Source: Pseudomonas sp. ANT_H4 (GTDB taxonomy: Bacteria; Pseudomonadota; Gammaproteobacteria; Pseudomonadales; Pseudomonadaceae). From it: a stretch of DNA of 64,000 nucleotides. Location of the stretch: NCBI RefSeq assembly GCF_008369295.1, contig NZ_VOBG01000005.1, positions 1-64,000 on the forward strand. Reading direction: 5' to 3'. The notes beneath the pieces were generated by a model. That model searched no databases. It saw only the letters and a list, made by a program, of their open reading frames with translations, and was not told the origin of the DNA. Shown here piece after piece: positions 1-9,106 of the stretch. The position numbers and the translations under genes are program-made. How positions within the stretch are numbered: position 1 is the stretch's first letter; each line of letters begins with the position of its first letter.

Positions 1-104
1 GTTCCCTGAAGGGCCGTCGAAGACTACGACGTTGATAGGTTGGGTGTGTAAGCGCTGTGAGGCGTTGAGCTAACCAATACTAATTGCCCGTGAGGCTTGA
101 CCAT
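1..104 (+). rRNA. 23S ribosomal RNA, 3' end (partial)
   Basis: The first ~104 bases match the conserved 3' end of bacterial 23S rRNA: the stretch with GAAGGGCCGTCGAAGAC, then GAGCTAACCAATACTAATT, and the 3' strand of the terminal helix, TGAGGCTTGACC. The gene is cut by the left edge of the window. The exact 3' end is estimated by analogy with E. coli, where the same terminal helix strand reads GAGGCTTAACC. The spacer to the 5S gene (about 105-255) has no tRNA and only processing-stem-like sequence. Confidence 0.93.
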
Positions 105-255
105 ATAACACCCAAGCAATTTGTGAATTCGAAAGAGGCCAGATTGCGGTGTGTGAAGACGCTATACGTCGAAAATTTACAAGCAACACACAAATCTATT
201 ACATACCCATTCGCTGGAGCGTGAACCGAAAGGCACACGAGCTGGCTACCGAATT

Positions 256-372
256 TCTTGACGACCATAGAGCATTGGAACCACCTGATCCCATCCCGAA
301 CTCAGTAGTGAAACGATGCATCGCCGATGGTAGTGTGGGGTTTCCCCATGTGAGAGTAGGTCATCGTCAAGA
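256..372 (+). rRNA. rrf: 5S ribosomal RNA
   Basis: A complete 5S rRNA with the conserved core CCTGATCCCATCCCGAACTC and the gammaproteobacterial GTGTGGGGTTTCCCC loop. Helix I is visible: CTTGACGA at 257-264 pairs perfectly with TCGTCAAG at 364-371, which sets the ends to within one or two bases. It lies ~150 bases after the 23S end, as usual for an rrn operon, and is followed at once by a terminator. Confidence 0.96.
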
Positions 373-382
373 TTAAATTCCG

Positions 383-413
383 AAACCCCATTTGCGAAAG
401 CAGATGGGGTTTT
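383..413 (+). terminator. Rho-independent terminator of the rRNA operon
   Basis: A 13-bp stem (AAACCCCATTTGC, 383-395; GCAGATGGGGTTT, 400-412) with a GAAA tetraloop and one G-U pair is followed by a T-rich run (TTTTGTTTT). It sits 11 bases after the 5S gene and closes the rrn operon. The next ~280 bases before the PBP2 gene hold no convincing gene. Confidence 0.93.
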
Positions 414-693
414 GTTTTGGGCGATGGAAAAGTATGAGCGAGCGCCTGCCAGTCGCCTTCAATACTAAAGTCCATCCCTCTGTCGAGTATCCACACGCCC
501 AGAACGAAGAAAAATGCATGAATAGGAACAGTAATATTGATACACAAGCACGAATCAGACTCGGAGGATTGCCGTTGGGGAAAACGATGCAAAGTGTTTC
601 GGCATTTTTGGTATGGTGCAGCAGATTTTCACAGGGACGTATTTTTCAGACGTAGGAGGCGGTGCCTATCTTATTCAACGAGATGCTGTAGAA

Positions 694-2586
694 ATGCCTG
701 AACCGATACCCATCAAAGATCACGAAAAAGAAAACCGCCTGGTCAACAAGCGGCTATTGGCCTGTGCGCTGTTCGTGGTCGGCATTACCTGCGCCCTGGT
801 AGGGCGGATGTATTTCCTGCAGGTGGTGGAGTTTGACTATCACTCCACTATTTCGGAAAACAACAGGGTCCATGTCCTACCGATTACCCCGACCCGCGGG
901 CTGATCTATGACCGCAATGGCGTAGTCCTAGCTGACAATCGACCCAGCTACAACCTGACCATCACTCGCGAGCGCGCCGCTGATCTCAAGGGCGAACTGG
1001 ACTCCATCGTCAGCCTCCTGCACCTGCCAGCCGAAGACCGCACGGTATTCGATAAGGCGCTGAAGCAGGCGCGTCACCCCTTCGTGCCCGTGACGCTCTT
1101 TTACGAGCTGACCGAAGAACAGATCGCCGTGCTCGCCGTCAACGAGTTCCGCCTTCCCGGTGTGGACGTGGAGCCGCAGTTCGTTCGTCACTATCCATTG
1201 GGGGCGCACTTTGCCCACTCCATTGGCTACGTCGGGCGCATCAACGAAAAAGAATCCAAGTCGCTGGACTCGGTTGAATACCGTGGCACGCAATCCATCG
1301 GCAAAACCGGTATTGAACGCTTCTACGAGTCGCAGTTGCACGGCCACGTCGGCTATGAAGAGGTCGAAACTAACGCTCAAGGCCGTGTCCTTCGGGTGCT
1401 CAAGCACACCGACCCCATCCCGGGGGAAAACATCGTCCTCAGCCTGGACGTCAAACTCCAGGAAGCTGCCGAAGAAGCCTTGGGCGATCGCCGAGGATCG
1501 GTGGTGGCCCTTGATCCGCAAACCGGCGAAGTCCTGGCGATGGTCAGCAAGCCGAGTTTTGACCCGAACCTGTTCGTCACCGGCATTAGCTTCAAGGAAT
1601 ACGCCGCGCTGCATGACTCCCTAGACCGGCCACTGTTCAACCGAGTGTTGCGCGGACTCTACGCGCCAGGTTCGACCATCAAGCCGGAAGTGGCCATCGC
1701 CGGTCTCGACAGCGGTGTAGTCACCGCCCAGACCCGAGTGTTCGACCCTGGCTACTACCAGCTCCCGAATTTCGACCACAAATACCGCAACTGGAACCAT
1801 AGCGGCGACGGCTGGGTGGATATGGACGCTGCAATCATGCGCTCCAACGACACTTACTTTTATGACTTGGCCCACAAGCTCGGCATTGATCGCTTGCACG
1901 ACTACATGGCCGAGTTCGGCTTGGGCCAGAAAGTTTCCCTGGACATGTTCGAAGAGTCCGCCGGTTTGATGCCTTCCCAGGCCTGGAAGCGCGCCACCCG
2001 CCGCCAGCCGTGGTTTCCGGGGGAAACAGTGATCCTTGGCATCGGCCAGGGCTATATGCAGGTCACGCCATTGCAACTGGCCCAGGCCACCGCGCTGATC
2101 GCCAACAAAGGCGTGTGGAACCGCCCGCATCTGGCCAAGACCATCAACGGGGTGCCGCCAGTAGATGAAAATCCGATGCCCAACGTTGTCCTCAGAAATC
2201 CGCGGGATTGGGAGCAGGTCAACCACGGCATGCAGTTGGTGATGCACGACCCTCGTGGTATCGCCCGGGCTTCCGCAGCCGGCGCGCAATACCGGATTGC
2301 CGGCAAAAGTGGCACCGCTCAGGTGGTGGCGATCAAGCAGGGCGAGCGCTACAACCGCTTGAAGACCCTGGAGCGCAACCGAGACAACGCCTTGTTCGTC
2401 GGTTTCGCCCCGGCGGAGCACCCGAAAATCGTGATTTCGGTGATGATCGAAAACGGTGAGGCGGGCGGTCGTGTGGCGGGTCCCGTAGTGCGGCAAATCA
2501 TGGATGCATGGCTGCTGGATCAGGACGGCCACTTGAAGCCGCAATACGCCACGCCAAGCAAGGCGCCGGGTGATCCCCACGTCTGA
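694..2586 (+). CDS. mrdA: Penicillin-binding protein 2 (MrdA type), stand-alone copy
   Basis: A 630-aa class B penicillin-binding protein: a D,D-transpeptidase that crosslinks peptidoglycan during elongation, anchored in the inner membrane with a periplasmic catalytic domain. One transmembrane helix lies at about residues 21-43 (LLACALFVVGITCALVGRMY). The dimerisation region carries the PTRGLIYDRNG motif. The transpeptidase motifs are STIK (catalytic Ser327), SND in MRSNDTYFYD and KSGT (Lys538). Length and motif order match the PBP2 family. I chose ATG 694 because MPEPIPIKDHEKE is the usual PBP2 N-terminus. The reading frame stays open to 613, and the best Shine-Dalgarno-like sequence (AGGAGG, 654-659) is too far upstream to serve this ATG. 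No rodA, rlpA or other elongasome gene flanks it, so it is probably a second PBP2 copy. Confidence 0.93.
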   Translation: MPEPIPIKDHEKENRLVNKRLLACALFVVGITCALVGRMYFLQVVEFDYHSTISENNRVHVLPITPTRGLIYDRNGVVLADNRPSYNLTITRERAADLKGELDSIVSLLHLPAEDRTVFDKALKQARHPFVPVTLFYELTEEQIAVLAVNEFRLPGVDVEPQFVRHYPLGAHFAHSIGYVGRINEKESKSLDSVEYRGTQSIGKTGIERFYESQLHGHVGYEEVETNAQGRVLRVLKHTDPIPGENIVLSLDVKLQEAAEEALGDRRGSVVALDPQTGEVLAMVSKPSFDPNLFVTGISFKEYAALHDSLDRPLFNRVLRGLYAPGSTIKPEVAIAGLDSGVVTAQTRVFDPGYYQLPNFDHKYRNWNHSGDGWVDMDAAIMRSNDTYFYDLAHKLGIDRLHDYMAEFGLGQKVSLDMFEESAGLMPSQAWKRATRRQPWFPGETVILGIGQGYMQVTPLQLAQATALIANKGVWNRPHLAKTINGVPPVDENPMPNVVLRNPRDWEQVNHGMQLVMHDPRGIARASAAGAQYRIAGKSGTAQVVAIKQGERYNRLKTLERNRDNALFVGFAPAEHPKIVISVMIENGEAGGRVAGPVVRQIMDAWLLDQDGHLKPQYATPSKAPGDPHV

Positions 2587-2614
2587 AGCCCGGCTCAGGA
2601 AGGCGTGAGGATAC

Positions 2615-3025
2615 TCATGCCCTCCATTCCTCCCACCGAGCTATCCCTTCATAGGCCAGCCACGGTACATCATGGGACGTCCAGATGTGACATTCAGGCC
2701 TGTCTCCCGGGTCATCATCCAAAGTCGCCACGCGCACAATCACATGAGGTTGATGCGCTCGTTCGGCCATCAGATGAGAGCCGCAGCGCGAGCAGAAATG
2801 CCTGAACTTTCCCGGTGAAGATTCGAACGACGATAACAGCGATTGGCCTTGAACCCAGCGAAAATGCTCACGCATGACCCCCGCAGTTGCGACGAATGCC
2901 GCCGCATGCGCCTTGCGACAGCTCTGGCAGTGACAGTGGCTGACAGGCATGTCGAGCCTGTCCAGTTGGTATTGCACGGCTTTGCACAAACAGCTGCCAT
3001 GGAGAGGTTTCAGCGGACTATTCAT
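2615..3025 (-). CDS. GFA family zinc protein (glutathione-dependent formaldehyde-activating-like)
   Basis: A 136-aa protein of the GFA/CENP-V fold. It shows the zinc-binding cysteine pattern of the family: GSCLCKAVQY near the N-terminus, then CHCQSCRK, then FCSRCGSHL. Family members include the S-hydroxymethylglutathione synthase Gfa, but most have no proven activity, so only the family is assigned here. The start ATG at 3025 (MNSPLKPLHG) puts the first cysteine motif at the usual distance from the N-terminus. The frame stays open ~110 bases upstream, but that part has no family similarity. The gene converges on the PBP2 gene with 28 bases between stops. Confidence 0.85.
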   Translation of the reverse strand: MNSPLKPLHGSCLCKAVQYQLDRLDMPVSHCHCQSCRKAHAAAFVATAGVMREHFRWVQGQSLLSSFESSPGKFRHFCSRCGSHLMAERAHQPHVIVRVATLDDDPGDRPECHIWTSHDVPWLAYEGIARWEEWRA

Positions 3026-3498
3026 AAAGTGCCGGCGTTTGGGGGGAGAGGCGATTATTCTACCTTGAGCGCGGGAAGGCACATGGGGCCGCTCCCGCTG
3101 CGAAGTCGACAAGCAATTGTAGGTAGGACTGAACACAACAACCTATTCGACCAGAAGCACTACGATGGCCTGGGCACCTTCAACTCGTGCTCCTACGGCG
3201 AGCCGCCGCGCAACCCGTAGGTTGTGCATTGGTCTATTCAGCCTTTGTGAGCTGTCGTGATCTTCAGTTGCACCTACACTTGGCGACCTTCGGCGCCTTC
3301 CAGCACCCTGCATTTTCCACCGTCTTATCGACCATGGTTCAGCCTGGGAGTAGGCCGGGCAAATCTGGTACGACACCTTGTGCGATAAACGCCTGGACAA
3401 CGATGCGGATTTCAAGGACTTCGCCACACTCACGGTCGATCATGCCCGGCAATGCTTCGGTACTACCCAGGCCCAGGCCGTGTCCTACGACGGGTGAG
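3026..3498. other. Gene-poor stretch with possible decayed coding remnants
   Basis: I see no intact gene in this 470-base interval. Two short plus-strand stretches read like protein ends without starts: one ends at 3218-3220 after YDGLGTFNSCSYGEPPRNP, and one runs 3366-3497. The minus-strand frame at 3143-3433 has an unprotein-like, Arg/Ser-rich composition and is not credible. No tRNA, repeat or clear promoter was recognised. Confidence 0.5.
3366..3497 (+). pseudogene. Possible 3' remnant of an unidentified gene
   Basis: Forty-three codons and a TGA read through as a plausible soluble C-terminus (WYDTLCDKRLDND, then FKDFATLTVDHARQ). There is no start codon, and an in-frame TAG lies about 12 bases upstream. 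I do not recognise the family. It may be the tail of a deleted gene; chance is also possible given the GC-rich composition. Confidence 0.25.
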
Positions 3499-4479
3499 CT
3501 ATTTGATCACTACCGGGTTCACCGGCGCGCCGCTGCCACCAACAATCTTCAAAGGCGCGGCGGTGTAGAGGAACTTCCACTGGCCGTCGTTGGCACAATC
3601 GGCGGCCAGATCCTCCAACAGCACGATCTCGGTAAAGGCGATCCCCAGGTTGCGCATCAACGCGCAATGCAGCGGAATCTGTACCCCGGACACCGGATCG
3701 GTGATCACCTCGTTGGCGATGGTGTCGGTCACCAGATTGGGGATTTCCATCTCGTGGAACCACTCCACCAGTTCCCGGCTGTAGGTCAGCCCCGGTTCCA
3801 TCAAATCCTTGAAGAACTCAGTCTTGCCCAGCTCATAAAACGCACCCATGGAGCCGGTGCGGATGATCAGGATGTCGCGCTTTTCGATGGTCACGCCCTG
3901 GGCCTTGGCGGCGTCGAGCAAGTCCAGGTGGTTGAAGGTTTCGCCACGGCCCAAGCACTTCTTGCCGCGATGGCGGGCCATGTCGATCAGTACCGCACGC
4001 CCGACCACGCCGCGCTCGGCGATGGCCAGCACACTGGCCTTGGCCATGCCGCCGACAGTGCTCTGGGCGTCGTAGCCGTTCCACAATTGATTGTCGTACC
4101 AGGCGTGGCCGAGGGCGTCGTACTGGGTCGAGCCTTGCAGCTGCATGAAGATCACGTCATCGGAATACGCTGCGCCGCCGGTCATGTGCGGCTGTTTTCC
4201 AAAGTGGTAATGGCTGTGATCTAGGGTGTTGAAGCGCATGGACGGATTGCGCGCTGGCCACATTGGGTCGCCGCCCGGATGGCCGATCTGCACTTGCAGG
4301 GTAAAGGTCTTGCCCTGACGCACGGCTGCAACGCCGCGCAGTACTTCGGCTTCGGTCAGGTAATTGAGGGCGCCGACTTCGTCGTCCGGCCCCCATTTAC
4401 CCCAGTTCTTTGGCAGGCCTTCCAATAATTGCTTAGTGTTCGGTTCGTTGTTATTGCTCTTGTTATGCAGGTCGCACAT
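3499..4479 (-). CDS. Cyclase family protein (kynurenine formamidase-like metal-dependent hydrolase)
   Basis: A 326-aa protein of the cyclase/kynurenine formamidase superfamily. Visible landmarks are the early GALNYLT motif, the FNTLDHSHYHFG segment, and YDALGHAWYDN, the family's HxGTHxDxxxH-like metal-binding region in the longer subfamily form. The C-terminal part (RNLGIAFTEIVLLEDL) is typical of family members that act on amide or lactone bonds. The start at 4479 (MCDLHNKSN) has a purine-rich AAGGGA a little upstream and sits 28 bases after the SDR stop. It is the last gene of a minus-strand operon with SDR, ALDH and dehydrogenase genes, suggesting a hydrolytic step in catabolism of a small carboxylic compound. 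The substrate is unknown. Confidence 0.82.
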   Translation of the reverse strand: MCDLHNKSNNNEPNTKQLLEGLPKNWGKWGPDDEVGALNYLTEAEVLRGVAAVRQGKTFTLQVQIGHPGGDPMWPARNPSMRFNTLDHSHYHFGKQPHMTGGAAYSDDVIFMQLQGSTQYDALGHAWYDNQLWNGYDAQSTVGGMAKASVLAIAERGVVGRAVLIDMARHRGKKCLGRGETFNHLDLLDAAKAQGVTIEKRDILIIRTGSMGAFYELGKTEFFKDLMEPGLTYSRELVEWFHEMEIPNLVTDTIANEVITDPVSGVQIPLHCALMRNLGIAFTEIVLLEDLAADCANDGQWKFLYTAAPLKIVGGSGAPVNPVVIK

Positions 4480-4507
4480 ATCGATTCTGATCCCTTCAGT
4501 CGTTGAG

Positions 4508-5266
4508 TTACACGCAGCGCCCACCATCGACTTCAAGGCAGGTGCCGGTGATGAACGCCGCTTCGTCCGAGGCGAGATACAAGCAGGCATTGGCCACATC
4601 CTGTGGGGTGGAAAAGCGCCCCAGCGGAATGCTCGCCATGAACCTCTGACGGTTCTCTGGAGTGTCCGGCACGCCCATGAACTCACTGAGCAGCGCCGTG
4701 GCGCCCACCACTGGATTCACGCAGTTGACGCGAATATTGTCCGGCCCCAGTTCCGCCGCCATGGTCTTGCTCATGACCACCACCGCGCCCTTGCTGCCGT
4801 TATACCAGACCAATCCCGGACGCGGACGAATCGCTGCCGTCGAGGCGATATTGACGAATACGCCGCCGCCCTGGCCGCGAAAATGCGGCACAAAATGCTT
4901 GGCGCTGAGGAAGATGCTTTTGACGTTGACCGAAAATACCCGGTCGAACTCCGCTTCATCGACTTCCAGCATCGGCCGGTTGCGGTGAGTGGTGCCGGCG
5001 TTATTGATGACGATATCCAGCCCGCCAAATTGCTCCAGGGTGTCACGGAGCAGGGCGCCCATGCTTTCATCATTGGCCACGTTGACCTCGATAAAGTGTG
5101 CATGGCCACCGTTTTCAGCGATTTCATTGACCACCCGCTGACCGCCGATGGCATTCATATCGGCGACGATAACCCGTGCACCCTGTTGGGCGAAGGTCTT
5201 GGCGATGCCTTCGCCAAAGCCGGAACCTGCCCCGGTAACGATGGCGACTTTGTTTGCTAGACGCAT
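4508..5266 (-). CDS. Short-chain dehydrogenase/reductase (SDR)
   Basis: A 252-aa classical SDR. The Rossmann cofactor motif is TGAGSGFG near residues 12-19. Asp36 after the second strand (VIVADMN) suggests NAD(H) preference. NNAG is present, the catalytic Ser lies in NIASTAA, and YNGSK supplies the Tyr/Lys pair. The C-terminus GTCLEVDGGRCV is the usual SDR end. A strong AAAGGAGAA ribosome-binding site precedes ATG 5266, 32 bases after the ALDH stop. It lies in the LysR-linked catabolic operon between the ALDH and cyclase genes and probably oxidises or reduces an intermediate of that pathway. The substrate cannot be read from the sequence. Confidence 0.9.
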   Translation of the reverse strand: MRLANKVAIVTGAGSGFGEGIAKTFAQQGARVIVADMNAIGGQRVVNEIAENGGHAHFIEVNVANDESMGALLRDTLEQFGGLDIVINNAGTTHRNRPMLEVDEAEFDRVFSVNVKSIFLSAKHFVPHFRGQGGGVFVNIASTAAIRPRPGLVWYNGSKGAVVVMSKTMAAELGPDNIRVNCVNPVVGATALLSEFMGVPDTPENRQRFMASIPLGRFSTPQDVANACLYLASDEAAFITGTCLEVDGGRCV

Positions 5267-5298
5267 GGAGTGTTCTCCTTTCTTGTTGTTGTGATGAA

Positions 5299-6747
5299 TC
5301 AGCCGTGTTTGATTGCAATGGTCTTCAAGGTGGTAAAGCCCAGCAGTGCCTCGAAGCCTTTTTCCCGGCCATAACCGCTGGCCTTGACGCCGCCGAACGG
5401 CAATTCGACGCCGCCGCCCGCACCGTAGTTATTGATAAATACCTGGCCGCAACGCAGCTTGCGGGCCAGGCGCATTTGCCGTGCGCCGTCGCGGGTCCAA
5501 ACGCCCGCCACCAGCCCGAATTCGGTGCCGTTGGCCAGGCGAATGGCCTCGGCCTCATCGTCAAAGGGCATTACCGCTAGTACTGGTCCAAAGACTTCCT
5601 GCTGCGCCAGGCGGCTGCCTTCTGGCACGTCGCGAAACAGCACTGCTTCCTGGAAATAGCCACCGCTGCCGGCTTCGGCCACCACGGTGCCGCGCGCCGC
5701 AACCGTGATCCCTGCCTGTTCGGCTTCGCGAATAAACTCACGCACCAGACGTTGCTGTTTTTGATTGATCAGCGGGCCCATATCCAGGTCCAGCGTCGAT
5801 GGACCGGCGCGTAGTTCAGAGAAGCGCTGGCTGAGTCTTGCCAACAACGCTTCATAAATACTGCGATCCACCAAAAGGCGGCTACCCGCCGAACAGGTCT
5901 GCCCGCAGTTCTGCACGATGGCATTGACCAGTACCGGCAGCGCCTCGTCCAGGTCTGCATCGGCAAAGACGATTTGCGGCGACTTGCCGCCCAGTTCCAG
6001 GGTCACTGGGCAATGGCGTTCGGCGGCAGCTTTCGACACCGCGGTGCCAGTAACGGTGGAACCGGTGAAGGAGATGTGATCGATGCCCGGATGAGCGCAC
6101 AACGCTGCGCCCGCTTCATAGCCGTAGCCGGTGACCACGTTGATCGCACCTGCCGGGAAGCCCACCTCGGCGGCAATTTGCGCCAGGCGCAGCAGCGACA
6201 GGCTGGCGTCTTCCGCCGGCTTGACCACGCAGGCATTGCCCGCCGCCAACGACGCGCCGACGCTGCGGCCAAAAATCTGCATCGGGTAATTCCACGGGAT
6301 GATGTGCCCGGTCACGCCGTGGGGTTCGCGCACCGTCAGCACCGTGTAACCAGCCTGGTAGGGCAGGGTTTCGCCGTGCAGCTTGTCGGCGGCGCCGGCG
6401 TAATACTCAAAATAACGGGCCAGGGCGGTGGCGTCGGCGCGGGCGACTTTCAGCGCCTTGCCGGTGTCCCGCGCTTCGATCTACGCCAATTCTTCGTGAT
6501 GTTCCAGTACCGCCATACCGAGCTTGGCCAGCAAGCGGCTGCGCTCTACAGCAGACAATGCCCCCCACGGGCCGTCGAAGGTTTCGCCCAGTGCCAGGCG
6601 CGCGGCGCTGATGGCCGAATCAATATCGGCAGCGCTGCCACGGGCAATACTGGAGTAGGTTTCACCGGTACTCGGATCGATCACCGCAATGTCTTCCAGC
6701 GAGGTGGAGGCCTGCCATTGATTGTCGATGTAATGTGCGTTTTTCAT
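5299..6747 (-). pseudogene. Aldehyde dehydrogenase family gene interrupted by an in-frame amber codon
   Basis: Reading from ATG 6747 (MKNAHYIDNQW) gives a normal ~482-codon NAD(P)-dependent aldehyde dehydrogenase, except for one TAG at codon 89 (6481-6483). The sequence before it (ERSRLLAKLGMAVLEHHEEL) and after it (IEARDTGKALKVARAD) stays in the same frame and matches the family without a gap. Later motifs are intact: IIPWNYP, FTGSTVTG, LELGGKSP (general base Glu), NCGQTCSAGSRL (nucleophile Cys) and EVFGPVL. A TTG-to-TAG change would explain the break, since Leu is common at this position. Translation could restart at an internal Met (6342), but that product would lack the first part of the NAD-binding domain. 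It lies 2 bases after the dehydrogenase stop with a GGAG site. A real pseudogene, suppression or a sequence error are all possible. Confidence 0.85.
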
Positions 6748-6749
6748 GC

Positions 6750-7855
6750 TCAACTCCTGTTCCCGGCGACGCATGCTGCGATGGCCCGACCTACTTCAAG
6801 GGTGTTGGCGCTGCCGCCCATTTCTCGGGTGTGAGGGCCTTCGGCGAGGACCGTTTCGATGGCGCTGACGATAGCCGCAGAGGCTTCCTGATAGCGCGGA
6901 TTGCCGTCTCCCAAGTGCTCGATCATCAGCGCCGCCGACCAGATCTGGCCGATCGGATTCGCGATGCCAAGCCCGGCAATGTCCGGCGCCGAACCATGTA
7001 CGGGCTCAAACAATGAAGGAAAGCGTCGCTCCGGGTTGAGGTTGGCCGACGGCGCAATGCCGATGGTGCCGGTACAGGCCGGGCCCAGGTCGGAAAGGAT
7101 GTCGCCAAACAGATTGGACGCCACCACCACGTCAAACCAATCAGGGTGCTGGACGAAGTGGGCGCAGAGGATATCGATGTGAAACTTGGCGGTCTTGACG
7201 TCCGGGTAGCGCTGGGCGATCAGGTTCACCCGCTCGTCCCAGAACGGCATGGTGATGGAAATGCCGTTGGACTTGGTCGCTGCCACCAGGTTTTTCTTGG
7301 TCGCTGCTGTGCCAGCTTGAAGGCGTAGTCCACCACCCGGTCTACGCCTTCGCGGGAGAATATCGACTCCTGCACGGCGATCTCCCGCGAGGTGCCTTCC
7401 CACATCCGCCCACCGACGCTGGAGTATTCGCCCTCGGTGTTTTCCCGCACCACGATAAAGTCGATATCTCCCGGCACTCGACCGGCCAGGGGGCAGGGCA
7501 CGCCAGGCATCAGGCGCACTGGGCGAATATTCACGTATTGGTCGAACTGGCGACGGATCTTCAGCAGCGATTCCCACACGGCGGTGTGGTCGGCAATGAT
7601 GTCCGGCGCGCCGACGGCGCCGAAGAAAATCGCGTCATGGCTGCCGATCTGCTCGGCCCAGTCGTCCGGCATCATGGTGCCGTGGGCCAGATAGTGCTCG
7701 CTGCACCAGGCAAAGTGATCGAAGTGAAAGCCAATGCCAAAGCGCTGGCTGACGGCTTCCAGCACCCGCAGGCCTTCGGGCACCACCTCGCGGCCGATGC
7801 CGTCGCCGGGAATCACGGCGATGCGGTGGATGGGGCTGGTCGTGGAATTGGACAC
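6750..7855 (-). pseudogene. Tartrate/isopropylmalate-type dehydrogenase with a -1 frameshift
   Basis: This is a beta-decarboxylating dehydrogenase of the tartrate dehydrogenase/isopropylmalate group, ~368 codons if intact. The N-terminal half starts at ATG 7855 (MSNSTTSPIHRIAVIPGDGIG) and reads to VDYAFKLAQQRPRK. The family sequence then continues in another frame with NLVAATKSNGIS, ITMPFWDERV, DILCAHFV, NLFGDILSDLGP and the NAD-binding FEPVHGSAPDI. The break lies at a run of five T on the plus strand (about 7291-7295; A5 on the coding strand). One more A would restore the frame exactly, giving Arg-Lys-Asn-Leu. It is the first structural gene after the LysR gene. It could be a decayed gene, a homopolymer sequencing error or, less likely, a programmed -1 shift. 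Confidence 0.85.
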
Positions 7856-7958
7856 GCCGTGTCTCCTGTTTTGTTTTTCTTATTGTTCAAAAGTAAGGGC
7901 AACTCTGGCGGGGCATTTTTGGCACAGGTGTGGCAGTTGGGGAATTGCTTATTGTGGA

Positions 7959-7987
7959 ATCGGCCTTCGCGAAATTCGAAGGCCGAT
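7959..7987 (-). terminator. Hairpin downstream of the LysR gene
   Basis: An 11-bp perfect inverted repeat (ATCGGCCTTCG, 7959-7969; CGAAGGCCGAT, 7977-7987) with a 7-base loop lies directly after the LysR stop. There is no run of T on the minus-strand side, so its strength as a Rho-independent terminator is doubtful. It may separate the regulator transcript from the operon that begins at 7855. Confidence 0.5.
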
Positions 7988-7989
7988 GG

Positions 7990-8877
7990 TTATGCGCGGT
8001 TGCAGGCGCTGAAGTAGTCGAACAACGCCAGGCTAGTCAGCGAAGGCTGTTCCTTGCGCATGCAGAGGTACATCTGTCGGTCGGCCCAGCTGTCGTCGAT
8101 TTCGATAAAGCGCAAGGCCATCTCCTTGCGGAAGATCTGCACCGCACCCTGCGGCAGCACGCCAACACCTTGGCCTGCGGCGATCAGGCGGCACACCGCT
8201 TCGAAGCTGCGCACCTGCACCCGCAACCTCAGGGGCATACCGATTGCAGCGGCAGCCTCGGTGATCAGCGGCGTGATGGCGGCGTTGTCTTCCAGGCCGA
8301 CAAAGTCATAGCCGAGCAAATCCTCAAAGCGTGCATGACGCATTTTGAGCGGGTGGTCGCTGGGCACGATCAGGCACAGGCGATCCTGGCAGTAGGGTTC
8401 AAAGCGCAACTCTTCACCGCTGGGCCGGGTGGTGACGATGCCGACATCAGCCACGCCTTCGCGCACGGCCTGGATAATCTCCCGGCTGCGCTCTTCGCGG
8501 ATATCTACGCGGATGCCGGGATGCAGCGCGTTCCAGTGGGTCAGTTGGCGCGGCAGTTCCTGACTCATCGCCGAACTGTTGGCATACAGGCAGACCCGGC
8601 CGGTGGCGCCCTTGGCGTAATCGGCGAGGTCGGCGTGCATTACATCCACCGACCGCAGGATCGACTGCGCATGCTGGGCCAACACGTCCCCGGCTGCCGT
8701 CGGCAATACACCGGTGGACGTGCGGCTCAGCAGGGCAACCTTGAAGTGCTGCTCCAGCAACGACAGGCGCCGGCTGGCGGCGGAAAGGGATATATGCGAC
8801 TGCTCGGCCGCCCGGGACAGGCTGCCCAGCTTGACCGTCTTGAGAAACAGTTCGATGGAAGTGAGGTCGGGGGCCAT
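7990..8877 (-). CDS. LysR family transcriptional regulator
   Basis: A 295-aa LysR-type regulator. The N-terminal winged helix-turn-helix spans about residues 1-60 (SIELFLKTVKLGSLSRAAEQ, then LSAASRRLSLLEQHF), followed by the linker helix and a periplasmic-binding-protein-like effector domain (VREGVADVGIV, LCLIVPSDHPL, IAAGQGVGVLPQ). Start ATG 8877 (MAPDLTSIELF) gives the canonical N-terminus. The frame stays open upstream but without LysR similarity. It lies 134 bases upstream of the dehydrogenase-ALDH-SDR-cyclase operon and on the same strand, so it probably controls that operon. The effector is unknown. Confidence 0.92.
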   Translation of the reverse strand: MAPDLTSIELFLKTVKLGSLSRAAEQSHISLSAASRRLSLLEQHFKVALLSRTSTGVLPTAAGDVLAQHAQSILRSVDVMHADLADYAKGATGRVCLYANSSAMSQELPRQLTHWNALHPGIRVDIREERSREIIQAVREGVADVGIVTTRPSGEELRFEPYCQDRLCLIVPSDHPLKMRHARFEDLLGYDFVGLEDNAAITPLITEAAAAIGMPLRLRVQVRSFEAVCRLIAAGQGVGVLPQGAVQIFRKEMALRFIEIDDSWADRQMYLCMRKEQPSLTSLALFDYFSACNRA

Positions 8878-9106
8878 GCCGGGGTCCTTGTGGGGGGGTG
8901 TTGGAAAACTACGCAGTTGGCGAGTGGCTGTCCAACCACCGGGAGGTAAAGCAGCTCCCACGCTAGTTCTACCTTGTTTGTCAGTCCACATGACTGGCAT
9001 TTGGATAAAGGTGTGCGTGCCCGTAGGTAATTTCCGTTAACGTGCCGTGTTTTGTGGGATGCCGAGTAGAATTACGTCCTGAAAGCGATTCTTGAGGTGC
9101 GGCACG

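Noticed and set aside
149-655. Small open frames across the rRNA spacer, 5S gene and the region before PBP2
   Set aside because: They overlap structural RNA or have no ribosome-binding site or family similarity.
662-691. Nine-codon leader open frame (GTG to TAG) before the PBP2 gene as a regulatory peptide
   Set aside because: The AGGAGG is only two bases from its GTG, too close for normal initiation, and no attenuator hairpin follows. It is kept only as a remark.
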